From Acetivibrio straminisolvens JCM 21531 (lineage in GTDB: Bacteria > Bacillota > Clostridia > Acetivibrionales > Acetivibrionaceae): DNA of 64,000 bases. Made by a program: the position numbers and the translations under genes. Under the pieces are notes generated by a model, which worked only from the letters and a program-made list of their open reading frames with translations, ran no database searches and was not told where the DNA came from. This document shows positions 18,841-29,100 of the stretch, piece after piece. Location of the stretch: assembly GCF_000521465.1 (NCBI RefSeq), contig NZ_BAVR01000001.1, positions 1 through 64,000 of the forward strand, given 5' to 3'. How positions within the stretch are numbered: the first letter of the stretch is position 1; each line of letters starts with the position of its first letter.

Positions 18841-19352
18841 TTACAACAGAGAATTTAGTATCTCGACCCCTAAATCAATAATCCTCTCCGAGCCCATAAA
18901 ATTCAAAGCAACTTTAGCCCTTCCCCTTCTCTTGTCAACTTTTCGGATTATCCCTTCCAGCCTAAAAGCGGGCCTGAATTTACTATAACTTTGGAATTTT
19001 CAATAAATATTTTTGAGTAATCGATAAGGTCGGTATCTTTTAGAAGCCTTAAAATTGGATTTATTTCTTCGTCGGAAATTGATGAGTAGTATTCGCCGTC
19101 TTGTCTTAAAATATTATATACTTTAGGAATCTTTTTAATTACATAATAAATGCTTGTATCCATATCCAGATTTATAAGTACATAACCCGGAAAGAATGTT
19201 TTAATCACTTCATAACGTTGTCCCTTTCTTACTTCAGTAAGTTTTCTTTTTGGTACAATAGAATAACATTCATTATCGTCAAAATGATAGTGGAGAAATT
19301 TGTCAACATCCTCTTCAGCCCCGGTTTTTACATGAAGTGCGTACCAGCTCAT
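18841..19352 (-). CDS. loaP: LoaP/NusG-family processive antitermination factor (one frameshift)
   Basis: Reading the minus strand from ATG 19352 (GGGGGAGATAAG upstream) gives about 170 aa, typical for LoaP. The NGN domain is MSWYALHVKTGAEEDVDKF... with KTFFPGYVLINLDMD. The KOW domain follows a break near 18965; one added base joins GPL...LEG to IIRKVDKRRGRAKVALNF, ending at the stop complementing 18841-18843. Specialised NusG paralogues of this type let RNA polymerase read through terminators in very long biosynthetic operons after binding a leader RNA hairpin. It sits next to the leader of the PKS/NRPS operon. Confidence 0.85.
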
Positions 19353-19626
19353 CTTATCTCCCCCTAATAGCATTGCAACATTTTTCTCAATAATATCATT
19401 AATTTTTTTATTCTGCACTATACTTTTGGCAAAGAGATTTCTGCCTGTTATAACTCCCGTTTTAAATACTTTTTGAAGGCTGGATTACTGTAAGTTCAGT
19501 ATGTTATTGCAAGTGTCGCCTTAGATGTTTGGTTGTGATAGTAATAAGGCTGTACATTTACTTCTGATATTGCGGCAAATATGGTTAAAAAGTTGAAAGC
19601 ATGAGCTTTTCAAAAGAGGCTTATAC

Positions 19627-19642
19627 CTATACTTAAGTATAG
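19627..19642. promoter_or_regulatory. 16-bp perfect palindrome in the biosynthetic-operon control region
   Basis: CTATACTTAAGTATAG is perfectly self-complementary. Its half-sites TATACTT/AAGTATA are the same words that make up the TetR-gene operator at 16224-16280, arranged in the opposite order. It is a likely repressor or activator site for the operon starting at 19886. Confidence 0.5.
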
Positions 19643-19696
19643 TAAAAAGTTAAAAAAATTGTATTATCATAAAATTAAATAAAAATCTGAGGGAAG

Positions 19697-19720
19697 CTAA
19701 TCGATGTTGCGACACGTTAG
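19697..19720 (+). promoter_or_regulatory. Leader RNA hairpin 1 (candidate LoaP target)
   Basis: CTAA/TTAG, CG/CG and TGT/ACA pair around a TGCG loop, with single T and A bulges. It is a compact bulged hairpin in the untranslated leader about 170 nt before the first gene. LoaP of Bacillus binds one such leader hairpin; equivalence here is inferred from position. Confidence 0.4.
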
Positions 19721-19759
19721 TGGAACGAGGAGGACATAATTTGCTTTATTCTGTGTAGT

Positions 19760-19791
19760 GCTTCGGGATTTGGGGGACGAAAGGGCGAAGC
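19760..19791 (+). promoter_or_regulatory. Leader RNA hairpin 2
   Basis: GCTTCG (19760-19765) pairs with CGAAGC (19786-19791), with an inner alternative TTCG/CGAA pairing and a G-rich loop. It precedes the exporter gene by about 95 nt. It could be a second LoaP element or part of an attenuator. The remaining leader (19420-19885) shows no ORF. Confidence 0.4.
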
Positions 19792-19885
19792 TATAGGTAC
19801 AGGTCTAAAAAATATACTCAAATTCTTTGAATAAATCCTAAACTTATCTTTTTTTAACGGTTATTTATATGAAAGGGTGGTTTTA

Positions 19886-21832
19886 GTGCTTGACAGTGGG
19901 TTGTCACTAACGATTATGCTTGCATCCGGAGCGGTTACTATTGTAACCCTCTATTTTATTGGAGTTTTATTGTGGGAAATCATAAAAAAAGAACGAAGCT
20001 TTCAAGGGAACGGGATTAAAGGATTTTTTACTTTTTTGATGACTCTTGCTATGATGGGAATCATAGCTTTTTGTCTTTACAAGGCACCTTATATACTGTT
20101 TAACGGTGTATCGTGGGAAATGATTGAAGAGTGGGGGCCATCGTCTCTTATTTATGCAGTGACGGCTTTTTCCTTTGTAATACCGGTGTTTTTTGTGTAT
20201 TTTTTACTTGCCAATTATTTTGTAAAGCCAAATGACAAGCCTTTTTTTATGATTATTGTATTAAGTATAGTAAGCGGGATTGGAAATTCCCTTGTTCTTT
20301 TTATAGTCAATGAAGCCCTCAACAGAAACCTTGAACCTGAAACATGGAATGCAGCCGTAGAAAGCGGACTGTATGTGTATTTTATTTTAGGGATATTGCT
20401 TTTTACCATATGCGCAATGATAGTTAGAAAGAGATTGATTAAGATTACCAGCAACATTGTATATGAAAAGCGTATGCAGATAATCGACAGTATTCTTAAA
20501 GCTTCCTATCATAAATTTGAAGCTATAGAAAACGGAAAAATATACGCAGCTCTAAATAATGATACTGAAACTGTGAGCGGATTTGTCAATATGTTCGTAA
20601 GTTTCTTCTCTGGTGTAATCACAATGATTACGTGCTTTATTTACTTGGGTACGTTGAATTTTTACGGAATGGTGCTTTCGGTACTGATAATTGTTTTGGC
20701 TGTGGCTATGTTTTTAAAAATCAGCCAGTCGGCTGAAAAACTGTTCGATAAAAACAGAGAAATTCAGAATACTTTTTTCGATTATATAAGCGATATGGTA
20801 ATGGGGTTTAAAGAACTTTACATAAGCAAAAAGAAGCGTCTAGAGTTCAGGGACGACATACAAAGTAAATGTGAGATGTACAGAGACAGCCGTGTGGAAG
20901 GGGAATATAAATTTGTAGGCGCATCCATTATAGGAGAGATTATGTATATTAGCGTAATAGGTATAGTGGTTTTTACCTTTCCGATGATTTTACCCAGCTT
21001 AGACGGAAATACTTTGAGAAACTATGTGCTGGTGTATCTATACATGGGGGGAATTGTAAATCAGATAATATTCCTCATTCCTGAATTTGTTCGCGTGTTG
21101 GTAAGCTGGAAAAGAATAAACGGGTTTATAGAAGAGATTAAATCTATAGAAGAAGAAGCGGCTGTGACTTCAAGCATCGAAGAAAAGCCAACTATAGAAC
21201 TTAAAGAGGTAACATACCAGTATAAAAATGAAAATGGTGAAAAGTTCTCTGTGGGGCCAATTGATTATACTTTTAGACCGGGAGAAATTGTTTTTATCTC
21301 GGGTGGAAACGGAAGCGGAAAGTCAACATTGGCAAAGCTAATTACAGGTTTGTACAAACCGGATAAAGGAGAAATCACTGTTAACCGAAAAAATGTGGAT
21401 CCGGAGACCTTGGGCAGTTATTTTACTGCTATTTACAGCGATTTTCATCTTTTTGAAAGACTGTACGGAATACAATGTGAGGAAAAACGTGAAGAAATCG
21501 AAAAGTATCTTAAGATTCTCGATATTGCCGACAAAGTTGAAATTAATGATGGAGCTTTCAGTACATTAAAGCTTTCCACCGGTCAGCGAAAGAGGTTGGC
21601 CCTATTGGTAAGCTACCTTGAGGACCGCCCGGTATATCTTTTTGATGAATGGGCTGCAGATCAGGATCCTGAGTTTAGAAAGTTTTTCTACAAGACACTT
21701 TTGCCGGAGCTGAAAGCCAGAGGAAAAACAGTAATTGCAATCACCCATGACGACAGCTATTTTGATGAAGCGGACAGGCTTATAAAAATGGAAATGGGGA
21801 GAATTGTTGAGAGAAAGGATGATGTAAGATGA
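19886..21832 (+). CDS. ABC exporter of the cyclic-peptide (SyrD-like) type
   Basis: About 648 aa, one fused half-transporter that would work as a homodimer. The N-terminal ~190 residues add about four extra helices before the standard transmembrane core (about residues 200-410). The ATPase domain has Walker A GGNGSGKST, signature LSTGQRKRL and Walker B PVYLFDEWAADQDPE. In Walker B a W replaces the usual helix-start residue, as is common in the SyrD family. Start chosen: GTG 19886, 5 nt after GAAAGGGTGG, rather than GTG 19877. As first gene of the operon it is the obvious exporter of the product. Its stop overlaps the lipoprotein start by 4 nt. Confidence 0.88.
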   Translation: MLDSGLSLTIMLASGAVTIVTLYFIGVLLWEIIKKERSFQGNGIKGFFTFLMTLAMMGIIAFCLYKAPYILFNGVSWEMIEEWGPSSLIYAVTAFSFVIPVFFVYFLLANYFVKPNDKPFFMIIVLSIVSGIGNSLVLFIVNEALNRNLEPETWNAAVESGLYVYFILGILLFTICAMIVRKRLIKITSNIVYEKRMQIIDSILKASYHKFEAIENGKIYAALNNDTETVSGFVNMFVSFFSGVITMITCFIYLGTLNFYGMVLSVLIIVLAVAMFLKISQSAEKLFDKNREIQNTFFDYISDMVMGFKELYISKKKRLEFRDDIQSKCEMYRDSRVEGEYKFVGASIIGEIMYISVIGIVVFTFPMILPSLDGNTLRNYVLVYLYMGGIVNQIIFLIPEFVRVLVSWKRINGFIEEIKSIEEEAAVTSSIEEKPTIELKEVTYQYKNENGEKFSVGPIDYTFRPGEIVFISGGNGSGKSTLAKLITGLYKPDKGEITVNRKNVDPETLGSYFTAIYSDFHLFERLYGIQCEEKREEIEKYLKILDIADKVEINDGAFSTLKLSTGQRKRLALLVSYLEDRPVYLFDEWAADQDPEFRKFFYKTLLPELKARGKTVIAITHDDSYFDEADRLIKMEMGRIVERKDDVR

Positions 21833-23128
21833 AAAAAAGAATCTTATGCTGCTTTATGGTACTTTTGCTGTTTTTGCAGGTTGGATGCACTAGAGAAGTA
21901 TCTGTGACTAAAGGTGAGAAGAGCTATCAGGAAAGAGGAGTTAGGATTGTAGATAAAGGCAATTACTTTGAAGCGGAATTGGATTATACCAGCGGATTAA
22001 CACCAAGAGAGATGGGGGAAGCTTTCGCCAAGGGAATTCTTAAAGTGGTGCCCGATTACGAAGTTTGATTGATTCATATATTGCTGAAAACCTGCCGGAC
22101 TACGAATATCCTTTCATTTTCTCAAGGATAGAAGATATAATACCTCAATTGGATGAAAGGTATGTGGAAGAAATTGAGGGAATGGCATCGGTCTTTTCCG
22201 GAGGTGATGAAGATATCAGAGATGATAAAAAGCTGTCTAAGGGGGAGCTTTATGTTCTGAATTTGTTTACAGATGTATTTAGGGGCGCCCAGTGCAGTTT
22301 TGTGTCGGTGTACGGTTCACGTTCCGAAACAAATAAAACTATTACCGGTCGAAATCTTGACTGGTTTGGAGGAACGCAAAACCAACTTCCCAGGATTCAA
22401 GCCATAATAACTATCAAGAATAAAGAGAGCAAGATTTGCTCTATCGGCTACCTTGGATATATGGGAATATTGACAGGCTTTAATGACAGCAAAGTGTTTG
22501 CCGGAATTTTGGATTCCATAGTCGGTGTGGCATACAGTTCCGAAGGTAGAAGGTCGTATACCTTGGACCTTCGTTATGCGCTGGAAAACTGCAAGACTAT
22601 GGATGAAGCAGCTGAATTTATGAGAGACAGCAAAAAACTATATGCAGTCAATCACATAATTGCATTTTCCGATCCCGAAAAGAGTGTAATTCTTGAGAAC
22701 AATTTCAGCGGTTACCGAAGAGATGGCAAAAAAGTTCAAAGGGCACTAAGATATGCGGATTCGGAACTGAACAAGGGAGTTACATGGGGGATAAGTGATG
22801 CGGTAGGCAGTGTTAATTCCTTTATTTTAGATGGGAATTATGATAATCATACGGGGAACAAATACAACACAAAGAGATGGGAAACCATGAAGAATCAAAT
22901 CCTTTCAAAAGGGGATAAGTAGATGCCCGGGAGATGAAAGAGATTATTTCATATAAACACGGTGAACCTGATGCATTGTCTGAGGCGTCGGATTTATACA
23001 ACAAGATGACTCTCTATATGGTGCTGTTTGAGCCGGACAGCCTTTCACTGGAAGTATATTTCCGTCCAAGAAATATAAGGCAGTCGCCGGATAATCCTGT
23101 CTTTGAGAAAATAGAAGTTTTTAAATAG
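21829..23128 (+). CDS. Lipid-anchored C45-type acylase (Ntn hydrolase; two frameshifts)
   Basis: One gene of about 433 aa broken near 22062 and 22918; adding one T and one G restores it. The N-terminus is a lipoprotein signal (MKKRILCCFMVLLLFLQVGC, lipobox LQVGC). The catalytic part starts at Cys (codon 22293-22295) in AQCSFVSVYGSRS, followed by TGRNLDWFGG, the pattern of peptidase C45/acyl-CoA:6-APA acyltransferases, where that Cys is the nucleophile. In this family the enzyme usually self-cleaves before the Cys. It sits outside the membrane beside the exporter, so it probably removes or exchanges an acyl group on the exported product. It overlaps the transporter gene. Confidence 0.82.
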
Positions 23129-23154
23129 ACTACTTAAAAAGGGGAATAAGTGTT

Positions 23155-26100
23155 ATGTGTGGTTATAAAACTCTAACCGATATGATTGTTTCAAGAGGCA
23201 GTGAGGATAAAAAGGGAATTACTTTTATATTAAGCGACACTGAGGAATGTTTTGTATCGTATAAAAACCTGTATTTATCAGCTCTAAACCTCTTACACAG
23301 GCTGCAGTCTGCAGGATTTAAGCCAAAGGACGAGGTGATTTTCCAGATTGACGACAACCAAAAATTTATTTTAACTTTCTGGGCATGTATATTGGGAGGA
23401 ATGATTCCGGTTCCGGTTACAACCGGTACAAATGATGAACACAAGTTAAAACTGTTTAAGATATGGGAAGTTCTGAATAACCCAAGAATAATTATATCAC
23501 AGGAGTTTATCGGAAAACTTGAAGCTTATGCCCATAAAAACGGCCTTTCGGAGAAAATGGAAGTTATAAAGAAGAGAGCTGAGTTTATATATGACAAGCT
23601 GGATATGGAATGTTACGGAAAAATCCATGAGACACAACCGGATGACATAGCCTTCATACAATTCTCATCAGGTTCTACAGGGACCCGAAAGGAGTTATAA
23701 TCACTCATCGGAATGTTTTGATAAACCTGACTTCCGTTATTCAGTGGACAAACATGACCCCAAATGATGTGGGTTTGAACTGGATGCCGCTTACCCACGA
23801 CATGGGGCTTATTGGAACACATATTAAGGGAATACTGGCGGGTATGAATCAGTATAATATCCAGACCCAGCTGTTTGTAAGACATCCTACCTTATGGATT
23901 CAAAAGGCAAGTGAGCATAAGGCGACTTTATTGTATTCGCCTAATTTCGGATATAAGCATTTTATGAAGTTTTTTAATCCGGAAGACAAGAGGGACTGGG
24001 ACTTGTCCTGTGTAAGATATATTTTTAACGGTGCGGAACCCATATCCCTGGATATATGCAATGAGTTTTTGGACAAGATGGCACCTTATGGTCTTAAAAG
24101 GCAGGCAATGTATCCTGTTTACGGACTTGCCGAAGGAACAATTGCCGTAACCTTCCCAAAACCCGGAGATGAAATAAAGTATTCTGTCTTTAACAGGAAT
24201 AATCTTGGTATAGGAGACACCATAGCCGAAACAGTCAGAGATGATACAAACGGTGTGACCTTTGTAGATGTGGGCTATCCCATATACAACTGCAGCGTGC
24301 GTATATGCGACAAAAACAATGCGGATTTGGGAGAAAACCGCATTGGATATATACAGATACGGGGCGGAAATGTGACATGCGGCTATTACAATAATGAGGC
24401 AGCCACAAAAGAAGCTATTACCGATGACGGATGGCTCAACACAGGAGATTTGGGATTACTTAGGGACGGACGCTTGATTATTACGGGCCGGGCAAAAGAT
24501 GTCATATTTATGGCAGGTCAAAATTATTACTCCCATGATATTGAGAGAGTGGCCGAAAGTGTTGACGGTATAGAACTTGGGAAAATAGTTGCTACAGGTG
24601 TTTACAACCAAAGTACGAAGTGTGATGAACTCGTGCTTTTTGTTTTATTTAAGCAGAAACTTGAGAACTTTGTGAGCTTGGCTTTACAGCTTAAAAGTAC
24701 TATAAATCGTACTATGGGAATTGAAGTGTCGGAAGTCATTCCGGTTAAGAACATTCCCAAGACTACCAGCGGAAAGGTCCAACGCTACAAACTCAGAAAC
24801 AGCTTTATCAATGGTGAGTTTGACAAAATAAGAAGCGAATTGGCTGTTCTTATGGATAATGAACGAAGCAGCAGAAAAATTGATTTGCCCAAGAATCCTA
24901 TTGAAAAGAAGCTGGTTGCCATATGGTCGGATTTGCTTGAGCTAGAAAACGTGGGAACCGGGATGACTTTTTTGAACTTGGAGGCGATTCTCTTAAGGCT
25001 ACACAGCTTATTTCCAGAATAAAAGAGTTTTTTGGCGTTGAAATAGAACAGACGGAGATATTGGAAAATTCCGATATAGCAGGTTTGGCTGAGGTAATTG
25101 AGAAGCATAAAAATAAAGGCAGTAAAGAACATGATGCTATAGTACGGGCAAGTGAAAACACTGACAATTTGCCCCTTTCTTTTTCACAAAAGAGACTGTG
25201 GTTCCTTGACCGTTTAAGCGAAAAAAGTACACAATACAACCTTTACACAGCCTTAAAATTACGGGGAAATCTTGATAGAAAGAGTCTCCAAAAGAGCCTT
25301 GACGAAATAATGGACAGGCATAGAATACTTAAGATGGCTTTCAGGGAAGAAAACGGGCAGCCGGTTCAGGTATATAATCCGGAAGCGAAATTGGATATGG
25401 TGTTTGTCGACTTACGCCAAGTTCCTGAAGAAGAAAGGGAAAGGCAAGCACTGGAAATTGCAAGAAAGGAGGCTGCAAAGCCTTTTGAGTTGGGCAAGGC
25501 ACCCCTTTTGAGAGCCAGTCTATTATGCCTTGATAATGATGAGCATATTTTAGTTATGGTTGTGCATCATATTGTGTTTGACGGCTGGTCCTTTGGAATT
25601 TTCCTAAAGGAGATGACCCATTACTATGAAATGTTTAGAAGCGGAAAAGGACAAAAGCTGGAAGAACTGAGCATCCAGTATACCGATTATGCTTACTGGC
25701 AGGCCAAAAGGTTTGATGAAGGCCTTGTTAATAATCAACTGGAGTATTGGAAAAACAAGCTCTCGGGAGATATTCCGGTGTTGGATCTTCCTTTGGACAA
25801 GCAAAGACCGGCTATACAGACCTATAACGGAGCTAAATTTACGGCCTCTATTCCGTCCGATTTGGTGAAAAAGCTTAAGAAGCTTGCGGGAAAAGAAAAG
25901 TCCACGTTGTTTATGGTTCTGCTTGCGGCATTTAAAGCGCTTCTTTACCGCTATACAGGGCAGGAAGACATAGTTGTGGGTACGCCTATAGCCAACAGGA
26001 ACAGAAAAGATATTGAGAATTTAATAGGATTTTTCACAAACAACTTGGTTATGAGAACCCGCTTTTCAGGAAAGACAAGCTTTTTGGAGCTGCTGAGGCA

Positions 26101-29100
26101 GGTTAGAAGAACAACGCTGGACGCATATTCAAATCAGGATGTACCCTTTGAAAAGTTGGTGGAAGAACTTCACGTTGAACGTGACATGAGCCGGAACCCT
26201 CTGTTCCAGGTTTTGTTCAGCTTACAGAATACCCATATATCCCTTGAGGGCTTTTCGGAAATAAATGCTTCAATTATAGGTATAGACAATGGTTCTGCAA
26301 GGTTTGACCTGGCTTTGGATATTAGAGAAGCCGGAGATGGACTTAAGGCTGATTTTGAATATAATACCGATTTGCTTAACCAAGACACAATAAAGAGAAT
26401 GGCAGGACACTACAGACAGCTCTTAGATAGCATTGTTCAAAGCCCGGAGAAAGAAGTGGACATGTTATCCATTTTGACAAGGGAAGAAAAGACCACAATG
26501 CTAAATACATGGAACAGCACAGAAGTTGATTATGGGGATATTCCATGTTGGACAAAGCTTTTTGAAGAACAGGTGAAGAAGAAACCCCATAGAGTTGCCG
26601 TCAGGGATAAAGAACGTTGCTTGACTTATGCCGAGCTTAACAGTAGTGCCAACAGGTTGGCAAACTATCTGATATCCAAGGGAGTTGTCCTGAAACAGTA
26701 GTAGGTGTTTATCTTGACCGTACCGTTAATATGCTTATTGCGCTGCTGGGTATTCATAAAGCCGGCGGAGCTTATCTACCCATGGACCCGATATTCCCTA
26801 AAGACCGTTTGATGTATATGCAGGAGGATGCAAAGGTTGAAATAATTTTATCGGAAAGCGCACTGGAAGGAACGCTGCCGCAAAAGGATTTTCAGGTAAT
26901 TTGCCTCGACAGAGAAGGGAAGACAATTTCTCAATACAGTGATGAAAATCCTGAAACTAAAAATAATGGGGAAAATCTTGCATACCTTATTTATACATCC
27001 GGTTCCACCGGAAAACCGAAAGGAGTTCAGATTGAACATCATGCGCTTATAAATTTCCTTTTGTCAATGGCAGATAAAACAGGAATCAAAGAAGATGACA
27101 CATTGCTTGCCGTTACTACACTGTCCTTTGACATTGCGGGCCTTGAAATGTTTATGCCTCTAGTGTCAGGAGCCGGAATTGTAATTGCCGGAAGAGACGA
27201 AGTAATAGACGGAAGAAAGCTTATTGAGCTTTTAGACGAGAACTTTGTTTCTATAATGCAGGCCACACCTGCTACATGGAGACTTATGATTGAAGAAGGA
27301 TGGGAAGGAAACAAAGGGCTGACGGTTTTATGCGGAGGGGAGGCATTGTCCAAAGAACTGGCAAAACAGCTTCTTGACAGATGCGGTACCTTGCTCAACG
27401 TGTACGGGCCTACCGAAACCACCATCTGGTCAACCATTGCAAAGGTGGAACACGATACAGACAAGATAACAATTGGAAAACCTATTGCAAACACACAAGT
27501 CTACGTCTTGGACGAAAATATGAACCCTGTTCCTGCGGGAATACCGGGAGAACTTTACATAGGCGGAGACGGCTTGGCCAGAGGTTATCTTAACCAACCT
27601 CACCTTACGGAAGAAAAATTCATTAAAGACCCATTTAGAAATAAAGACGGTGCCCGGCTTTACAAAACCGGAGATATGGTAAAATTCTTGTCTGACGGCA
27701 ATCTGGAGTTTATAGGACGAAATGACCACCAAGTGAAGATTCGAGGCTTTAGAATAGAGTTGGGAGAAATCGAAAACCTTCTCAACGGATTTGATAATGT
27801 AAGACAAAGCGTTGTGGTTGCAAAGGAAATTGCCCCGGGAGAAAAATCCCTCGTGGCATATATTATTCCAACGGATGAAAAAGCGGCTTTATCTTCAGAT
27901 GCTCTAAGAAAAAAACTTAAGGAAAGGCTTCCTGATTATATGGTTCCTGCAGCCTTTGTAATGATGGATTCTTTCTCGATGACACCAAACGGCAAAATTG
28001 ATAGAAAGGCGCTTCCAATGCCTGAAAATTTGCGTCCTCAGCTGAAAAACGAGTATATGGCACCAAGAAGCGAGATTGAAAAAACTATAGTTTCTATCTG
28101 GCAGGAGGTTTTAAAGCTTGAGCACATAGGAATAAACGATAACTTTTTCGATTTGGGAGGCCATTCACTGCTGCTGGCACAGGTGAGGAGCAAAATTTCC
28201 GCAGCGCTTAAAAAAGAAATCACAATGATTGATCTATTTAGATATCCTACAATAAAAACACTGTCGGAGTTTCTTGAAGGAAAGCAGGATTTGGAACATA
28301 AGGTCAAACAAGATAAAAAAGGCATTGACGGTAAAGGTGATATTGCTGTTGTAGGATTGAGCGGAAGGTTCCCCGGTGCTAAAAATATAGAGGAATTCTG
28401 GCAAAACCTTTGTAACGGTGTTGAGTCGGTTAAGCAGTTTACTGATGAAGAGGTTATCGGTGAGGGAGTCGACCCGAACGCACTCAAAAAGCCGGAATAT
28501 GTTAAAGCATGGGGAGTCTTGGATAATGTTGACAAGTTTGATGCAGCCTTTTTCGGTTATAACCCGAGAGAGGCGGAAGTACTGGACCCCCAGCAGAGAA
28601 TATTCCTGGAGGAGGCGTGGAAAGCCCTTGAAAATGCAGGCTACGATGCCCAAAAGTATCCGGGAAAGATCGGGGTATATGCCAGTGTGGGTATGAACAC
28701 ATATACACAAAACCTGGCCGAAAGCTTTAAGGAAAAGGGTCTGGCAAGCGATTACCAGATTATGATTAGCAATGATAAAGATTTTTTAGCCACCCGGGTT
28801 GCATATAAACTAAACCTCAAAGGACCTGCAGTTACAGTACAGACTGCTTGCTCATCCTCTTTGGTTGCAGTTCATCTTGCATGCTTAAGTCTTCAAAACG
28901 GAGAGTGCGACATGGCTGTAGCAGGAGGAGCAAGTATAAGGCTTCCGCAGAAAACCGGATACTTGTATCAGGAAGGAATGATTCTATCTCCCGACGGACA
29001 TTGCAGGGCTTTTGACGAAGAAGCTAAAGGTACCGTCGGAGGAAACGGTGCAGGGGTGGTTGTATTAAAGAGGCTGGAAGATGCAATCTGTGACGGAGAT

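Noticed and set aside
19775-19805. c-di-GMP-I (GEMM) riboswitch
   Set aside because: CGAAGCTATAGG resembles part of the GEMM core, but the 5' half with the GGCAAACC-type strand and the tetraloop receptor are missing.
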